From the NCBI GenBank assembly GCA_022402535.1, contig JAKRSD010000029.1, forward strand, positions 1 to 64,000: a stretch of 64,000 bases of DNA, read 5' to 3'. The notes below the pieces were generated by a model. That model saw only the letters and a program-made list of their open reading frames with translations. It searched no databases and was not told the origin of the DNA. A program made the position numbers and the translations under genes. Origin of the DNA: Flavobacteriales bacterium. GTDB taxonomy: Bacteria; Bacteroidota; Bacteroidia; CAIKAF01. This document shows positions 52,500-60,716 of the stretch, piece by piece; within the stretch, counting starts at the first letter, position 1; each line of letters opens with the position of its first letter.

Positions 52500-53945
52500 A
52501 TGGTCGATATTTTAAATTTTATTAACGGAAATTTTGCACCCTCCATCCATGGAAATTCAATACCCGTTTTTGCACCGTCAACCGGTAAAATATATGCCAG
52601 ACTTGCCGATTCAGGAAAAGAAGAAGTTGAATTAGCTTTCAATGCGGCTTCCAATGCTTTTGAAAGCTGGAAAAACACAAAATCGGAAGACCGTTTCAGG
52701 ATTTTAGAAAAAATTGCGTCACTTATCGAATCAAAACATGAAGCGTTGGCCATAGCCGAAAGCCAGGATACCGGAAAACCGCTTTGGCTTACCCGTAAAG
52801 TGGATATTTACAGGGCTGCCGCCAATTTTCGCTTTTTTGCCACGGCTGCTTTGCAGTTTTCATCCGAATCTCATTTTATGGAAGGAGAGGCTATAAACTA
52901 TACCTTGAGAAGACCAATCGGGGTGGTGGGTTGCATTTCTCCCTGGAATCTGCCGTTGTACTTATTTACATGGAAAATTGCACCGGCACTGGCTGCCGGA
53001 AACACGGTAGTTGCCAAACCCAGTGAGGTAACTCCCTATACGGCCTTTTTATTGGCCCAAATTTGTCAGGAAGCCGGCTTGCCTCCGGGCGTGCTGAACA
53101 TTGTACACGGCTTGGGCGCATCTGCCGGAAAAGCCATTATTGAACACCCCGGCATTAAAGCCATTTCGTTTACCGGAGGCACGGCAACAGGGGCCGAAAT
53201 TGCCCGGATAGCCGCTCCGATGTTCAAAAAATTATCGTTGGAACTGGGTGGGAAAAATCCAAATCTGGTTTTTGCGGATTGTAATCTGGACGAAGCCATA
53301 GAAACATCGGTAAGAGCCGCATTCACCAATCAGGGACAGATTTGTCTTTGTGGTTCCCGAATATTTGTTGAAAATTCTGTTTATGAAGAATTTACTTCAA
53401 AATTTGTAGAAAAAGTGAAAGCCCTCAAAACCGGCAACCCTGCCGATGAATCCAACTTTTTGGGGGCCGTAGTTTCCGAATCGCACCTGCAAAAAATTGC
53501 ATCCTATGTGGAATTGGCCCGCAGTGAAGGAGGAACCATTGCATGCGGCGGAAATATTCTTCACCCCGAATGCGAGTTTTCTGGTGGTTGGTATCATGAA
53601 CCCACCGTCATTTTAAACCTGAATCATACCTGCCGTACCGCATCCGAAGAAATTTTTGGTCCCGTAGTTACTATTATTCCTTTTGAGGGTGAACATCAGG
53701 CTTTGGAATTTGCCAATCATGGACGATATGGTTTGGCAGCAATGGTTTGGACCAATAATTTACAGAGAGCGCATCGTATGGCCGAACAGTTGGAGTGCGG
53801 CATAGTATGGGTGAACTGCTGGATGCTGCGTGATCTACGCACCCCTTTTGGCGGAACCAAAGATTCCGGCGTTGGGCGCGAAGGCGGTCAGGAAGTAATG
53901 CGTTTTTTCACCGAACCCAAAAACGTATGTATCAAATACAATTAA
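52500..53945 (+). CDS. Aldehyde dehydrogenase, 2-aminomuconate/2-hydroxymuconate semialdehyde type
   Basis: The 481-residue NAD-dependent enzyme is started at MVDILNFINGNFAPS because a promoter box lies just upstream of it. ALDH motifs: SPWNLPLYLFTWKIAPAL, FTGGTATGAEIA, LELGGKNPNLVF and catalytic Cys in NQGQICLCGSRIF. The ICLCGSR segment is typical of the 2-aminomuconate semialdehyde/ALDH8 group, which fits the 3-hydroxyanthranilate dioxygenase at 45499. The C-terminus overlaps the next gene by 19 nt. Confidence 0.88.
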   Translation: MVDILNFINGNFAPSIHGNSIPVFAPSTGKIYARLADSGKEEVELAFNAASNAFESWKNTKSEDRFRILEKIASLIESKHEALAIAESQDTGKPLWLTRKVDIYRAAANFRFFATAALQFSSESHFMEGEAINYTLRRPIGVVGCISPWNLPLYLFTWKIAPALAAGNTVVAKPSEVTPYTAFLLAQICQEAGLPPGVLNIVHGLGASAGKAIIEHPGIKAISFTGGTATGAEIARIAAPMFKKLSLELGGKNPNLVFADCNLDEAIETSVRAAFTNQGQICLCGSRIFVENSVYEEFTSKFVEKVKALKTGNPADESNFLGAVVSESHLQKIASYVELARSEGGTIACGGNILHPECEFSGGWYHEPTVILNLNHTCRTASEEIFGPVVTIIPFEGEHQALEFANHGRYGLAAMVWTNNLQRAHRMAEQLECGIVWVNCWMLRDLRTPFGGTKDSGVGREGGQEVMRFFTEPKNVCIKYN

Positions 53946-55711
53946 ACCATTTAGTTTTTGGGCGTGTACGGGCCATACGGGGGTACGCTTCGCTTCCGTG
54001 GCTGCAGGGCAGCCACCAAGCCCCTTCTGTCCCTCACGCATTCCTGCTGCTGTTGATAGTTGTATGTATTCCCATATTTTCGATTGCACAGACATCCTCC
54101 CCAAATGTGTTTTCAAAAGCAGCAGTGGTATGTGCCCATCCTGAAGCGGCAAGGGTAGGAGAGGGTGTGCTCCGGAAAGGCGGAAATGCCGCAGATGTTG
54201 CTTTCGCCGTACATTTTGCTTTGGCGGTTGTGTATCCTTCAGCAGGTAATTTGGGTGGAGGCGGTTTTGCTTTGTGGCGAAGCACGGGCGGTGAATATGA
54301 TTTTCTGGATTTTCGAGAAAAGGCTCCCGAATCGGCTACTGCAACTCTGTTTTTGGATGCTGAAGGTAATCCTGTTCCCCTAAAAAGCACGGAAACCCAT
54401 GCTGCATCAGGTGTGCCGGGGAGTGTAGCGGGATTATTTGCCTTTCATAGAAAATACGGCACATTGAATCGGGCAGATTTGTTGAAATATGCCATCCGGC
54501 TGGCAGAACAGGGCTTTTCGATAACCCAAATGCAGGCTGATGATTTTAATCTGTATGCAGAAAAATTTAAATCTTTAAATCCTAGTAATAAATACCTGCA
54601 AAAAGCAACGGACTGGAAGGCCGGAGATCGTTTGGTTCAAAAGGATTTAGCCAAAGTGTTGAAAGCCATTCAGGCTAAAGAAGAAAAAGGGTTTTACGAA
54701 GGACGCACCGCAAAATTGATCGTGAAAGAAATGAAACGGGGCAACGGACTGATTACCTATTCAGATTTAAAAAATTATCAGGCGGTTTGGCGAAAGCCGA
54801 TTTCGGGCACATACAAAGGGTATAAAGTGGTTTCGGCTCCTCCGCCTTCGGCAGGCGGGTTAGCATTATTGCAGATGTTAAAACTATCAGAAAGGGTAGA
54901 TTTTTCTGCCTTTGATCACAAAAGTGTGGATGATATTTTTTATTCCACAGAAGTTCAGCGACTTGTGTATGCCGACAGGGCTAAATTTGCCGGAGATCCC
55001 GATTTTTTCTCTCTCCCGATTGACAGTCTATTGTCTGATGAATACCTGAATAAAAGGGCTGCTAAGATTAACCCTTATACTCCTAATAAATCGTCCGATA
55101 TTTTGCCGGGGCATTTTCCGGTATTGGAAAAAGAAAACACCACCCACTTTTCCATAGTAGATGAACAGGGTAACGCTGTGTCTCTTACTACAACCATCAA
55201 TGATCATTATGGCTCAAAAATATTTGTCACCGGGGCAGGTTTTCTTTTGAATAATGAAATGGATGATTTCAGTATAAAACCTGGAACCGCCAATATGTAC
55301 GGGCTTACCGGCATGGATGCCAACGCCATTGCTCCGGGAAAAAGAATGCTCAGTTCCATGACTCCGACGATGGTGGAAAAAGACGGAAAGTTATTTTTGA
55401 TTCTCGGTACTCCCGGCGGAAGCACCATCATTACCACGGTATATCGATTAATCATACAGGTTGTTGACCAAAAAATGACGATGAATCAGGCCGTGGCCGG
55501 CAAAAGGTTTCATCATCAATGGCTACCCGATGTGATTTTTTATGAAGAAGATGCCCTGACTCCCGAAATGCAGGAAGAATTGATACGGATGGGATACGAG
55601 TTAAGACTCAGGGGATATATAGGTCGAGCGGATTGTATCCGGATTTTGCCAGATGGAGGTATAGAAGCAGCTCCCGATCCGCGGGGTGATGATTCAGCTG
55701 CGGGGTATTGA
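53927..55711 (+). CDS. ggt: Gamma-glutamyltransferase/hydrolase
   Basis: This periplasmic Ntn-hydrolase cleaves gamma-glutamyl bonds in glutathione and related peptides. The precursor self-cleaves before the catalytic Thr, T405 in ENTTHFS, which begins the small subunit. Conserved segments are GNAADVAFAVHFALAVV, NLGGGGFALW, LSSMTPTMV and GTPGGSTI, ending DPRGDDSAAGY. The N-terminal 37 residues are odd. An ATG inside the aldehyde dehydrogenase end reads through a REP-like repeat (53956-54039) before the signal-peptide core AFLLLLIVVCIPIFSIAQ. The true start may be a non-ATG codon after the repeat. Confidence 0.9.
   Translation: MYQIQLNHLVFGRVRAIRGYASLPWLQGSHQAPSVPHAFLLLLIVVCIPIFSIAQTSSPNVFSKAAVVCAHPEAARVGEGVLRKGGNAADVAFAVHFALAVVYPSAGNLGGGGFALWRSTGGEYDFLDFREKAPESATATLFLDAEGNPVPLKSTETHAASGVPGSVAGLFAFHRKYGTLNRADLLKYAIRLAEQGFSITQMQADDFNLYAEKFKSLNPSNKYLQKATDWKAGDRLVQKDLAKVLKAIQAKEEKGFYEGRTAKLIVKEMKRGNGLITYSDLKNYQAVWRKPISGTYKGYKVVSAPPPSAGGLALLQMLKLSERVDFSAFDHKSVDDIFYSTEVQRLVYADRAKFAGDPDFFSLPIDSLLSDEYLNKRAAKINPYTPNKSSDILPGHFPVLEKENTTHFSIVDEQGNAVSLTTTINDHYGSKIFVTGAGFLLNNEMDDFSIKPGTANMYGLTGMDANAIAPGKRMLSSMTPTMVEKDGKLFLILGTPGGSTIITTVYRLIIQVVDQKMTMNQAVAGKRFHHQWLPDVIFYEEDALTPEMQEELIRMGYELRLRGYIGRADCIRILPDGGIEAAPDPRGDDSAAGY
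53956..54039 (+). repeat. REP-like element forming the 5' end of ggt
   Basis: It begins TTTTTGGGCGTG and ends CTTCTGTCCCTCACGC, with GCGTG/CACGC ends as an inverted repeat and an inner GGCTGC/GCAGCC pair. This begin-and-end pattern is one I know as a dispersed intergenic repeat in Bacteroidota. It is in frame with ggt. Confidence 0.6.
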
Positions 55712-56143
55712 TTATTCCTGAAGAAATATCTTCATTTCGCATTCGGCGCTAAGTTCACCATCAACAAATGCTTTTCCGTTAATGACCGAAACATTAGCCA
55801 CCTTGTGAAGATGTTCAATGCGGGTTTGAATAGTTTTCCCCACCGGAGGCAAAAAATGAATGACCAGATTTTTCACCTGACCGATAAAGCCTACAGGGGG
55901 GTGTTCACCCCGGGAAAAAGATAAATAGCCGGAATGAAGAGCACCTGTTTGGGCAATGTTTTCCGTAAGTCCAAATTCCGAAAAGAATCCATTTTCAGCC
56001 AATTCACAATCTTCACTGGGAGTAAAAGTGCTCTCACAAAGGGTATCCGTACAGGTTATCAGTCCATCCACCATCACAAAAGGAGCCCTTTGGGGGATAA
56101 ATTGCAAAACGGCATCACCATGTAAAGGCAGTTCGGTTGACAT
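55712..56143 (-). CDS. ApeP-like hotdog dehydratase
   Basis: The 143-residue protein is started at MSTELPLHGDAV, one nt after the ketosynthase stop; a frame extension upstream would overlap that gene. Hotdog-fold features: FIPQRAPFVMVDGLITC and TENIAQTGALHSGYLS, as in 3-hydroxyacyl-ACP dehydratases of aryl-polyene clusters (ApeP/ApeI type). It probably dehydrates the product of a ketosynthase pathway. It forms a two-gene operon with the KAS III-like gene upstream and ends one base from ggt. Confidence 0.8.
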   Translation of the reverse strand: MSTELPLHGDAVLQFIPQRAPFVMVDGLITCTDTLCESTFTPSEDCELAENGFFSEFGLTENIAQTGALHSGYLSFSRGEHPPVGFIGQVKNLVIHFLPPVGKTIQTRIEHLHKVANVSVINGKAFVDGELSAECEMKIFLQE

Positions 56144-56144
56144 A

Positions 56145-57281
56145 TTATACCACAGTGAGATGAATATATCCGTATGCAAAGCGGGCGCTTTCCGGAATCA
56201 TACAAAGCAGTCTTTGCCCCTTTTTCAATTTTCCGCTGTTGAAGAGTTCTTCCAGAATGAATAGAAACGAAGCGGAACCCAGATTTCCTACGGTAGTCAG
56301 GTTAGTGAAATATTTTTCACGCTCTATGGGAAAACCGATTTTCAACATTTCGTTGTACGTTTTTTCCATAAAGAACATACTGGAAATATGAGGCAGAAAC
56401 CAATCGATTTCTTCCACTTTCAAATTGTATTTATCCACCATCCGTTTAGAGAAAATTCCTCCATAATGAATGATGTTATCTCCAAGAATTTTGGTGTCCT
56501 GATTGATTGAAAACATAGACTTTTCGGGCCATAATCCCGGCTCAAACTGACGGTAACCGGTCAAGTCTCCTTCCGCATTTTTTTCGGCGCCGATGTACAT
56601 GCAGGTTTTCAGCTCGTGTGCATACGATACAGAATCCATCCAGTCCACACGCAGATTTATACCTTCTTTGGGAGAAGATTCCATCCGGGCGGCGCAAGCC
56701 CCGTCGCTCAGCATCCATCTCAAAAAATCACGCTCAAACGCAATGTAGGGCTCTTGTTCAAGTTCCACTAACCGGTTGTATTCTTCCAGAAAATTTTCGG
56801 CACGGAAGGCTTTTGAAAAGAACTCACTGCCTGCAGCAATGGCATTTTTTTTCAAACCGGATTTCACATGTAGGAAAGCCGATTTAAATGCTTGAAATCC
56901 AGCCAGACACGATCCGTTACCCCCGGAGGTTTCCACGTTGTTTCCGCCTATCAGGCCGTGCACCATGCTGGCATGCGAAGGCAACAGCTGATCGGCTGAA
57001 GTGGTGGCACAGGCCAATAGCTCCAAATCCTCTTTAGTAAACGTGGAGTCAAACAATTGTTCCACGGCTTTTGCTGTCATTTCAGCATTGGTAAACTGAG
57101 TATTCCCCTGCTTGTCAATAGCGTAGTAACGCTCTTTGATACCATTGTTTCGAAGAATGATGGCTTTAGACCGGGATGGTTTTCCGGCAACCATGCCCAG
57201 ATATTCTTCCATTTCTTCATTTTGTATGGGTTTACCCGGTAAAAATCGTGCGAGGCGGGTTATGTATACTTCTTTACTCAA
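56145..57281 (-). CDS. Diverged beta-ketoacyl-ACP synthase III
   Basis: The 378-residue thiolase-fold condensing enzyme starts at TTG (MSKEVYITRLARFLPG). The catalytic triad is present: C125 in SGGNGSCLAGFQ, His in WFLPHISSMFF, Asn in TTVGNLGSASF. It is unlike housekeeping FabH at 37777 and closest in pattern to KAS III enzymes of dialkylresorcinol/flexirubin or aryl-polyene pathways, which use unusual starters. Promoter box TACTTTTG lies at 57300-57307. Its operon partner is a hotdog dehydratase. Confidence 0.85.
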   Translation of the reverse strand: MSKEVYITRLARFLPGKPIQNEEMEEYLGMVAGKPSRSKAIILRNNGIKERYYAIDKQGNTQFTNAEMTAKAVEQLFDSTFTKEDLELLACATTSADQLLPSHASMVHGLIGGNNVETSGGNGSCLAGFQAFKSAFLHVKSGLKKNAIAAGSEFFSKAFRAENFLEEYNRLVELEQEPYIAFERDFLRWMLSDGACAARMESSPKEGINLRVDWMDSVSYAHELKTCMYIGAEKNAEGDLTGYRQFEPGLWPEKSMFSINQDTKILGDNIIHYGGIFSKRMVDKYNLKVEEIDWFLPHISSMFFMEKTYNEMLKIGFPIEREKYFTNLTTVGNLGSASFLFILEELFNSGKLKKGQRLLCMIPESARFAYGYIHLTVV

Positions 57282-57299
57282 GGCTTCTTGTTCTGGTTA

Positions 57300-57307
57300 C
57301 AAAAGTA
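57300..57307 (-). promoter_or_regulatory. -7 box TACTTTTG for the KAS III-dehydratase operon
   Basis: This exact TAnnTTTG match on the minus strand lies 18 nt upstream of the TTG start at 57281. Confidence 0.55.
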
Positions 57308-57540
57308 ATATTATGTTTTAACTTTATGTCGGGCTTGTTTTTGCCCTTCAATTTGACATTCTGTTTGTTTAATGAATGTCAGGCAGTAAAAAAAATAACT
57401 TCGTTTTTTGTTTAACTTTTCTTGTTTATTTCTTGTCTTTTCATACTCAAACCTTCCTCAAATGTTTGATGGGGCTACCGATTCATATTTTTCATGCCTG
57501 ATTGATTATTCCACTCGAAAAATTGAACTTACTTCGCAGT

Positions 57541-58308
57541 ATGGTAAAAATCGTTACGTACAATGTAAACGGAATCCGTTCGGCCATCAGCAAAGGCTGG
57601 ATGGAGTGGGTGTTTCAGGTAAATCCGGATATTATCTGTCTTCAGGAAATTAAAGCACTCGAAGGACAGATTGACGAGCTTCCTTTTAAAGAGGCAGGCT
57701 ATGAATTGTATTGGTTCTCTGCGCAAAAAAAGGGCTACAGCGGAACTGCCATTTTTACTAAAATTTCTCCTTCAAACGTTGAATATGGCTGTGGGATGGA
57801 ACTGTATGATGCCGAAGGGCGAATCATTCGTGCCGACTTTGATGGATTCTCGGTGATGAGTGCCTATTTTCCGTCCGGCTCAAGCGGCGATCACCGGCAG
57901 GATGTAAAAATGAAGTTTTTAAACGATTTTCATCAATATGTGAATGGTCTCAAAAAGGTACATCCCAATCTGATTATTCTGGGTGATGTAAACATCTGCC
58001 ATAAACCTATTGATATTCACGATCCCGTGAGTAATAAAAACTCCTCGGGTTTTTTGCCCGAAGAACGCGAATGGATGGAAAATTTCCTGAATTCGGGATT
58101 TATTGATGTGTTTCGTGTATTTAATCAAGAGCCGCACCAATACACATGGTGGAGCTTCAGAGCGGCCTCGCGCGAACGAAACAAAGGTTGGCGTATAGAC
58201 TATGCCTTAGCTGCTGAACCGCTCAGAGATAAACTCCTTCGTTGCGTAATTCTGCCCGAAGCAAAACATTCGGACCATTGCCCCGTTTTAGTCGAGATTG
58301 ATTTTTAA
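57541..58308 (+). CDS. xth: Exodeoxyribonuclease III
   Basis: This 255-residue AP endonuclease/3' exonuclease acts in base-excision repair. I use ATG 57541 (MVKIVTYNVNGIRSAI); a frame extension upstream adds unrelated residues. The EEP-fold active site is visible: N in YNVNGIR, E in CLQEIKAL, Y in MSAYFPSGS, D/N in LGDVNICH, WWSFR and SDHCPV with the catalytic DH pair. It is the first of three codirectional genes; the next has its own promoter. Confidence 0.94.
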   Translation: MVKIVTYNVNGIRSAISKGWMEWVFQVNPDIICLQEIKALEGQIDELPFKEAGYELYWFSAQKKGYSGTAIFTKISPSNVEYGCGMELYDAEGRIIRADFDGFSVMSAYFPSGSSGDHRQDVKMKFLNDFHQYVNGLKKVHPNLIILGDVNICHKPIDIHDPVSNKNSSGFLPEEREWMENFLNSGFIDVFRVFNQEPHQYTWWSFRAASRERNKGWRIDYALAAEPLRDKLLRCVILPEAKHSDHCPVLVEIDF

Positions 58309-58316
58309 TACCTTTG
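58309..58316 (+). promoter_or_regulatory. -7 box TACCTTTG for the 58321 lipoprotein gene
   Basis: This exact TAnnTTTG match is 4 nt before the ATG and begins right at the xth stop, so the mRNA is near-leaderless. Confidence 0.65.
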
Positions 58317-58320
58317 CGCC

Positions 58321-58728
58321 ATGAAGCAAAATCTGTATGCTGCTCTGTTAGCCGTTTTTACGGTTGCTGCTATGCTGTTTTCCTGTACCCCCACTCAGGA
58401 TGATGTTAAAACCAAGCTGGTAAAGCCTTGGAAAATAAACAAATACTATGTGGATAACGAAGACAGTACGGCTGCATTTAAAGCCAAAAATAAAAATTAC
58501 TCCCTTCAATTTTTCGAGGATATGAGTTTTGTACAGACCGCCATCGTAAACGATACTTTTCAGGCTCGTTATGGTTCATGGTATCTGAACGAAGGTTTAG
58601 ATTCACTCTTTTTGGAAAGTTCAGCGGACACCAACCGCTTTTTTATCCGGTTGTTACGTATAAAAAACTTGAACATTCGTGAGGTGAAAGCCAATACCTC
58701 TTATGATTATTTAATGGTAGAGTTTTAA
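58321..58728 (+). CDS. Small lipocalin-like lipoprotein
   Basis: The 135-residue lipoprotein has signal peptide and lipobox AMLFSC with C22, followed by TPTQDDV. The rest is an all-beta pattern (PWKINKYYVDNED, NYSLQFFEDMSFVQTA, YGSWYLNEGLDSLFLES) like the short lipocalin-type lipoproteins of Bacteroidota that carry no enzymatic residues. Ligand unknown. metF starts 9 nt after its stop, so the two are probably on one mRNA. Confidence 0.75.
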   Translation: MKQNLYAALLAVFTVAAMLFSCTPTQDDVKTKLVKPWKINKYYVDNEDSTAAFKAKNKNYSLQFFEDMSFVQTAIVNDTFQARYGSWYLNEGLDSLFLESSADTNRFFIRLLRIKNLNIREVKANTSYDYLMVEF

Positions 58729-58737
58729 TCGGACAGG

Positions 58738-59688
58738 ATGAAGGTTACGGACAAACTCGTTGAAGGGAAAACGCTTTTTTCTTTTGAAATTTTACCTCCT
58801 CAGAAAGGCAGCAGTATACAATCTATTTATGATGCCATAGATCCTTTGTTGGATTTTAGTCCGGCATACATCAATGTAACTTACCACCGTCAGGAATACA
58901 TTTATAAAAAGCGCGAAAAAGGTTATCTGGAAAAAGTAGCCGTGCGAAAAAGACCCGGAACGGTAGGGATTTGTGCTGCTATAAAACACAAATACAATAT
59001 CGATACGGTTCCGCACTTGATTTGCGGCGGATTTACCCGAGACGAAACTGAAAATGCCCTCATTGACTTACAATTTTTGGGTATTGATAATGTATTGGCC
59101 CTGCGTGGCGATCCCATCAAAACCGAACATGTTTTTGTTCCGCAGGAAGGCGGAAATAAAAATGCACTCGAATTGGTGGAGCAGATTATGCGCCTGAAAA
59201 AAGGAATTTATCTGGATGAAGACGTGAAAAATCCACATCCGCTGGATTTATGTGTGGGTGTGGCCGGCTATCCCGAAAAACATTTTGAAGCGCCCAACAT
59301 GGCCACCGATATTCATTTTCTGAAAAAGAAGATTGAGGCAGGAGCACAATATATTGTTACCCAACTTTTTTTTGACAATAAAAAGTATTTTGATTTTGTA
59401 GTGAAATGCCGCGAGGCAGGTATTACGGTACCCATCATACCGGGAATTAAACCCATTTCGCGCCTTTCGCATCTTACGTTTATGCCCAAATTTTTCCATG
59501 TGGATTTGCCCGAGTCGCTTTCGTCAGAACTGTTGAATTGCACCACAGATCAACAGGCCGCCGAAGTGGGCCGCGAATGGGCTACCCTGCAATGTGCCGA
59601 ACTGGTAAAGGCCGGGGTACCCAGCATTCACTTCTACACCATGGGAAAAAGTACCCAGGTGGCCGCTATTGCCAAGGCTATTTATTAA
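58738..59688 (+). CDS. metF: Methylenetetrahydrofolate reductase
   Basis: This 316-residue flavoprotein reduces 5,10-methylene-THF to 5-methyl-THF for methionine synthesis. Motifs: FSFEILPPQKGSSI (with catalytic Glu), INVTYHRQ, HLICGGFTRDE, DNVLALRGDP, GAQYIVTQLFFDNKKYF and VPIIPGIKPIS. The C-terminal CAELVKAGVPSIHFYTM is normal. No regulatory domain is present, as in other bacterial enzymes. Confidence 0.95.
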   Translation: MKVTDKLVEGKTLFSFEILPPQKGSSIQSIYDAIDPLLDFSPAYINVTYHRQEYIYKKREKGYLEKVAVRKRPGTVGICAAIKHKYNIDTVPHLICGGFTRDETENALIDLQFLGIDNVLALRGDPIKTEHVFVPQEGGNKNALELVEQIMRLKKGIYLDEDVKNPHPLDLCVGVAGYPEKHFEAPNMATDIHFLKKKIEAGAQYIVTQLFFDNKKYFDFVVKCREAGITVPIIPGIKPISRLSHLTFMPKFFHVDLPESLSSELLNCTTDQQAAEVGREWATLQCAELVKAGVPSIHFYTMGKSTQVAAIAKAIY

Positions 59689-59735
59689 TAACGGCAGACT
59701 TTTTGTAGCAAACCGACCAAAACAGCAAACACAAT

Positions 59736-60638
59736 ATGAGTACTGAGCAACCGAAAAAAAGCAATTCCAAAACCGGAGTTATTATTTTATCACTTCTTTT
59801 ATTACTCTCCGTAGGAGGAAATATCTGGCAATTTTTTAACACCCGTGAGGTGCAGTCGGAAACAGAAAAAATTGTAGTGGAAAGAGATACCCTGCATGCC
59901 CGCAAAATGGAGCTGGAAACGGAAATCAGTAAAGTATCGGCTGAGTTGGATGTATTCCGCGGACGTTCTGCCGAATTGGATTCCCTTCTGGCTGAAGCCG
60001 ATGCCAAAATTGAAGAGCAGCGCAAACAGATTTCAGGACTCATAGAGCAGAAAAAAGATTATCAGATTCTGCAGGCCCGCTATGCCGATTTACAGAATCT
60101 TAAAAATACCTATCTGCAGGAAATAGACCGCCTCACGGCCGAAAATAAAGAACTTCGTTATCAGAACACCGCCCTTTCGGTGAAGGTGGACAAACTCAGT
60201 GAAGAAAAAGCCGACCTGAGCGAAAAAGTAAATTATGCCTCGGCATTGAAAATCCAGAATGTGCGGTTAACCCCATTCAAAATGTTGTCCAAAGGCAAAC
60301 AGAAAGAAGTGGATAAGGCCAGCAAAGCAGACCGTATCAATATTAAATTTACCGTATTGCCCAATAAACTTTCGGAACTGGGTCCCAAAACGGCGTATAT
60401 CCGAATCATCAATCCGGCAGGATTGGTAATGGCCGATGTGAGCGAAGCCATGAAAAAATTCTCTACCCGCGACGGAAAAGAATTGAATTTCTCCCGTACA
60501 TTAACCTTCGATTACAACGGAGAAGTGTCTACCCGCGAGGTAAACTGGGATCAGGAAGTATTCTCTAAAGGAACCTACAAAATCGAAATCTTTATTGATG
60601 GCGACTACGCCGGCGGCGAAAGCGTTGTACTGGAATAA
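59736..60638 (+). CDS. Membrane-anchored coiled-coil protein of unknown function
   Basis: The 300-residue protein has a short cytoplasmic tail and one helix (GVIILSLLLLLSVGGNIWQF, ~13-33). A long coiled coil at ~40-180 follows (heptads in ELETEISKVSAELDVF and IEEQRKQISGLIEQKK), then a beta-rich C-terminal domain (INIKFTVLPNKLSELGPKTA, TYKIEIFIDGDYAGGES). The layout suggests a tethered periplasmic strut with an end domain. Similar proteins are annotated as chromosome-segregation-like, without evidence. It is followed by its own terminator. Confidence 0.75.
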   Translation: MSTEQPKKSNSKTGVIILSLLLLLSVGGNIWQFFNTREVQSETEKIVVERDTLHARKMELETEISKVSAELDVFRGRSAELDSLLAEADAKIEEQRKQISGLIEQKKDYQILQARYADLQNLKNTYLQEIDRLTAENKELRYQNTALSVKVDKLSEEKADLSEKVNYASALKIQNVRLTPFKMLSKGKQKEVDKASKADRINIKFTVLPNKLSELGPKTAYIRIINPAGLVMADVSEAMKKFSTRDGKELNFSRTLTFDYNGEVSTREVNWDQEVFSKGTYKIEIFIDGDYAGGESVVLE

Positions 60639-60661
60639 ACTCCATAAAGTCTATTTAAACC

Positions 60662-60697
60662 AAAAAGAGATTGTCCAATGGGCAATCTCTTTTTTTA
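60662..60697 (+). terminator. Rho-independent terminator of the coiled-coil gene
   Basis: AAAGAGATTG (60664-60673) pairs with CAATCTCTTT (60683-60692) around a 9-nt loop, followed by a T-run. On the other strand it may also serve the ketosynthase gene. Confidence 0.8.
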
Positions 60698-60716
60698 TGT
60701 AAAATGTAAAGAATAG

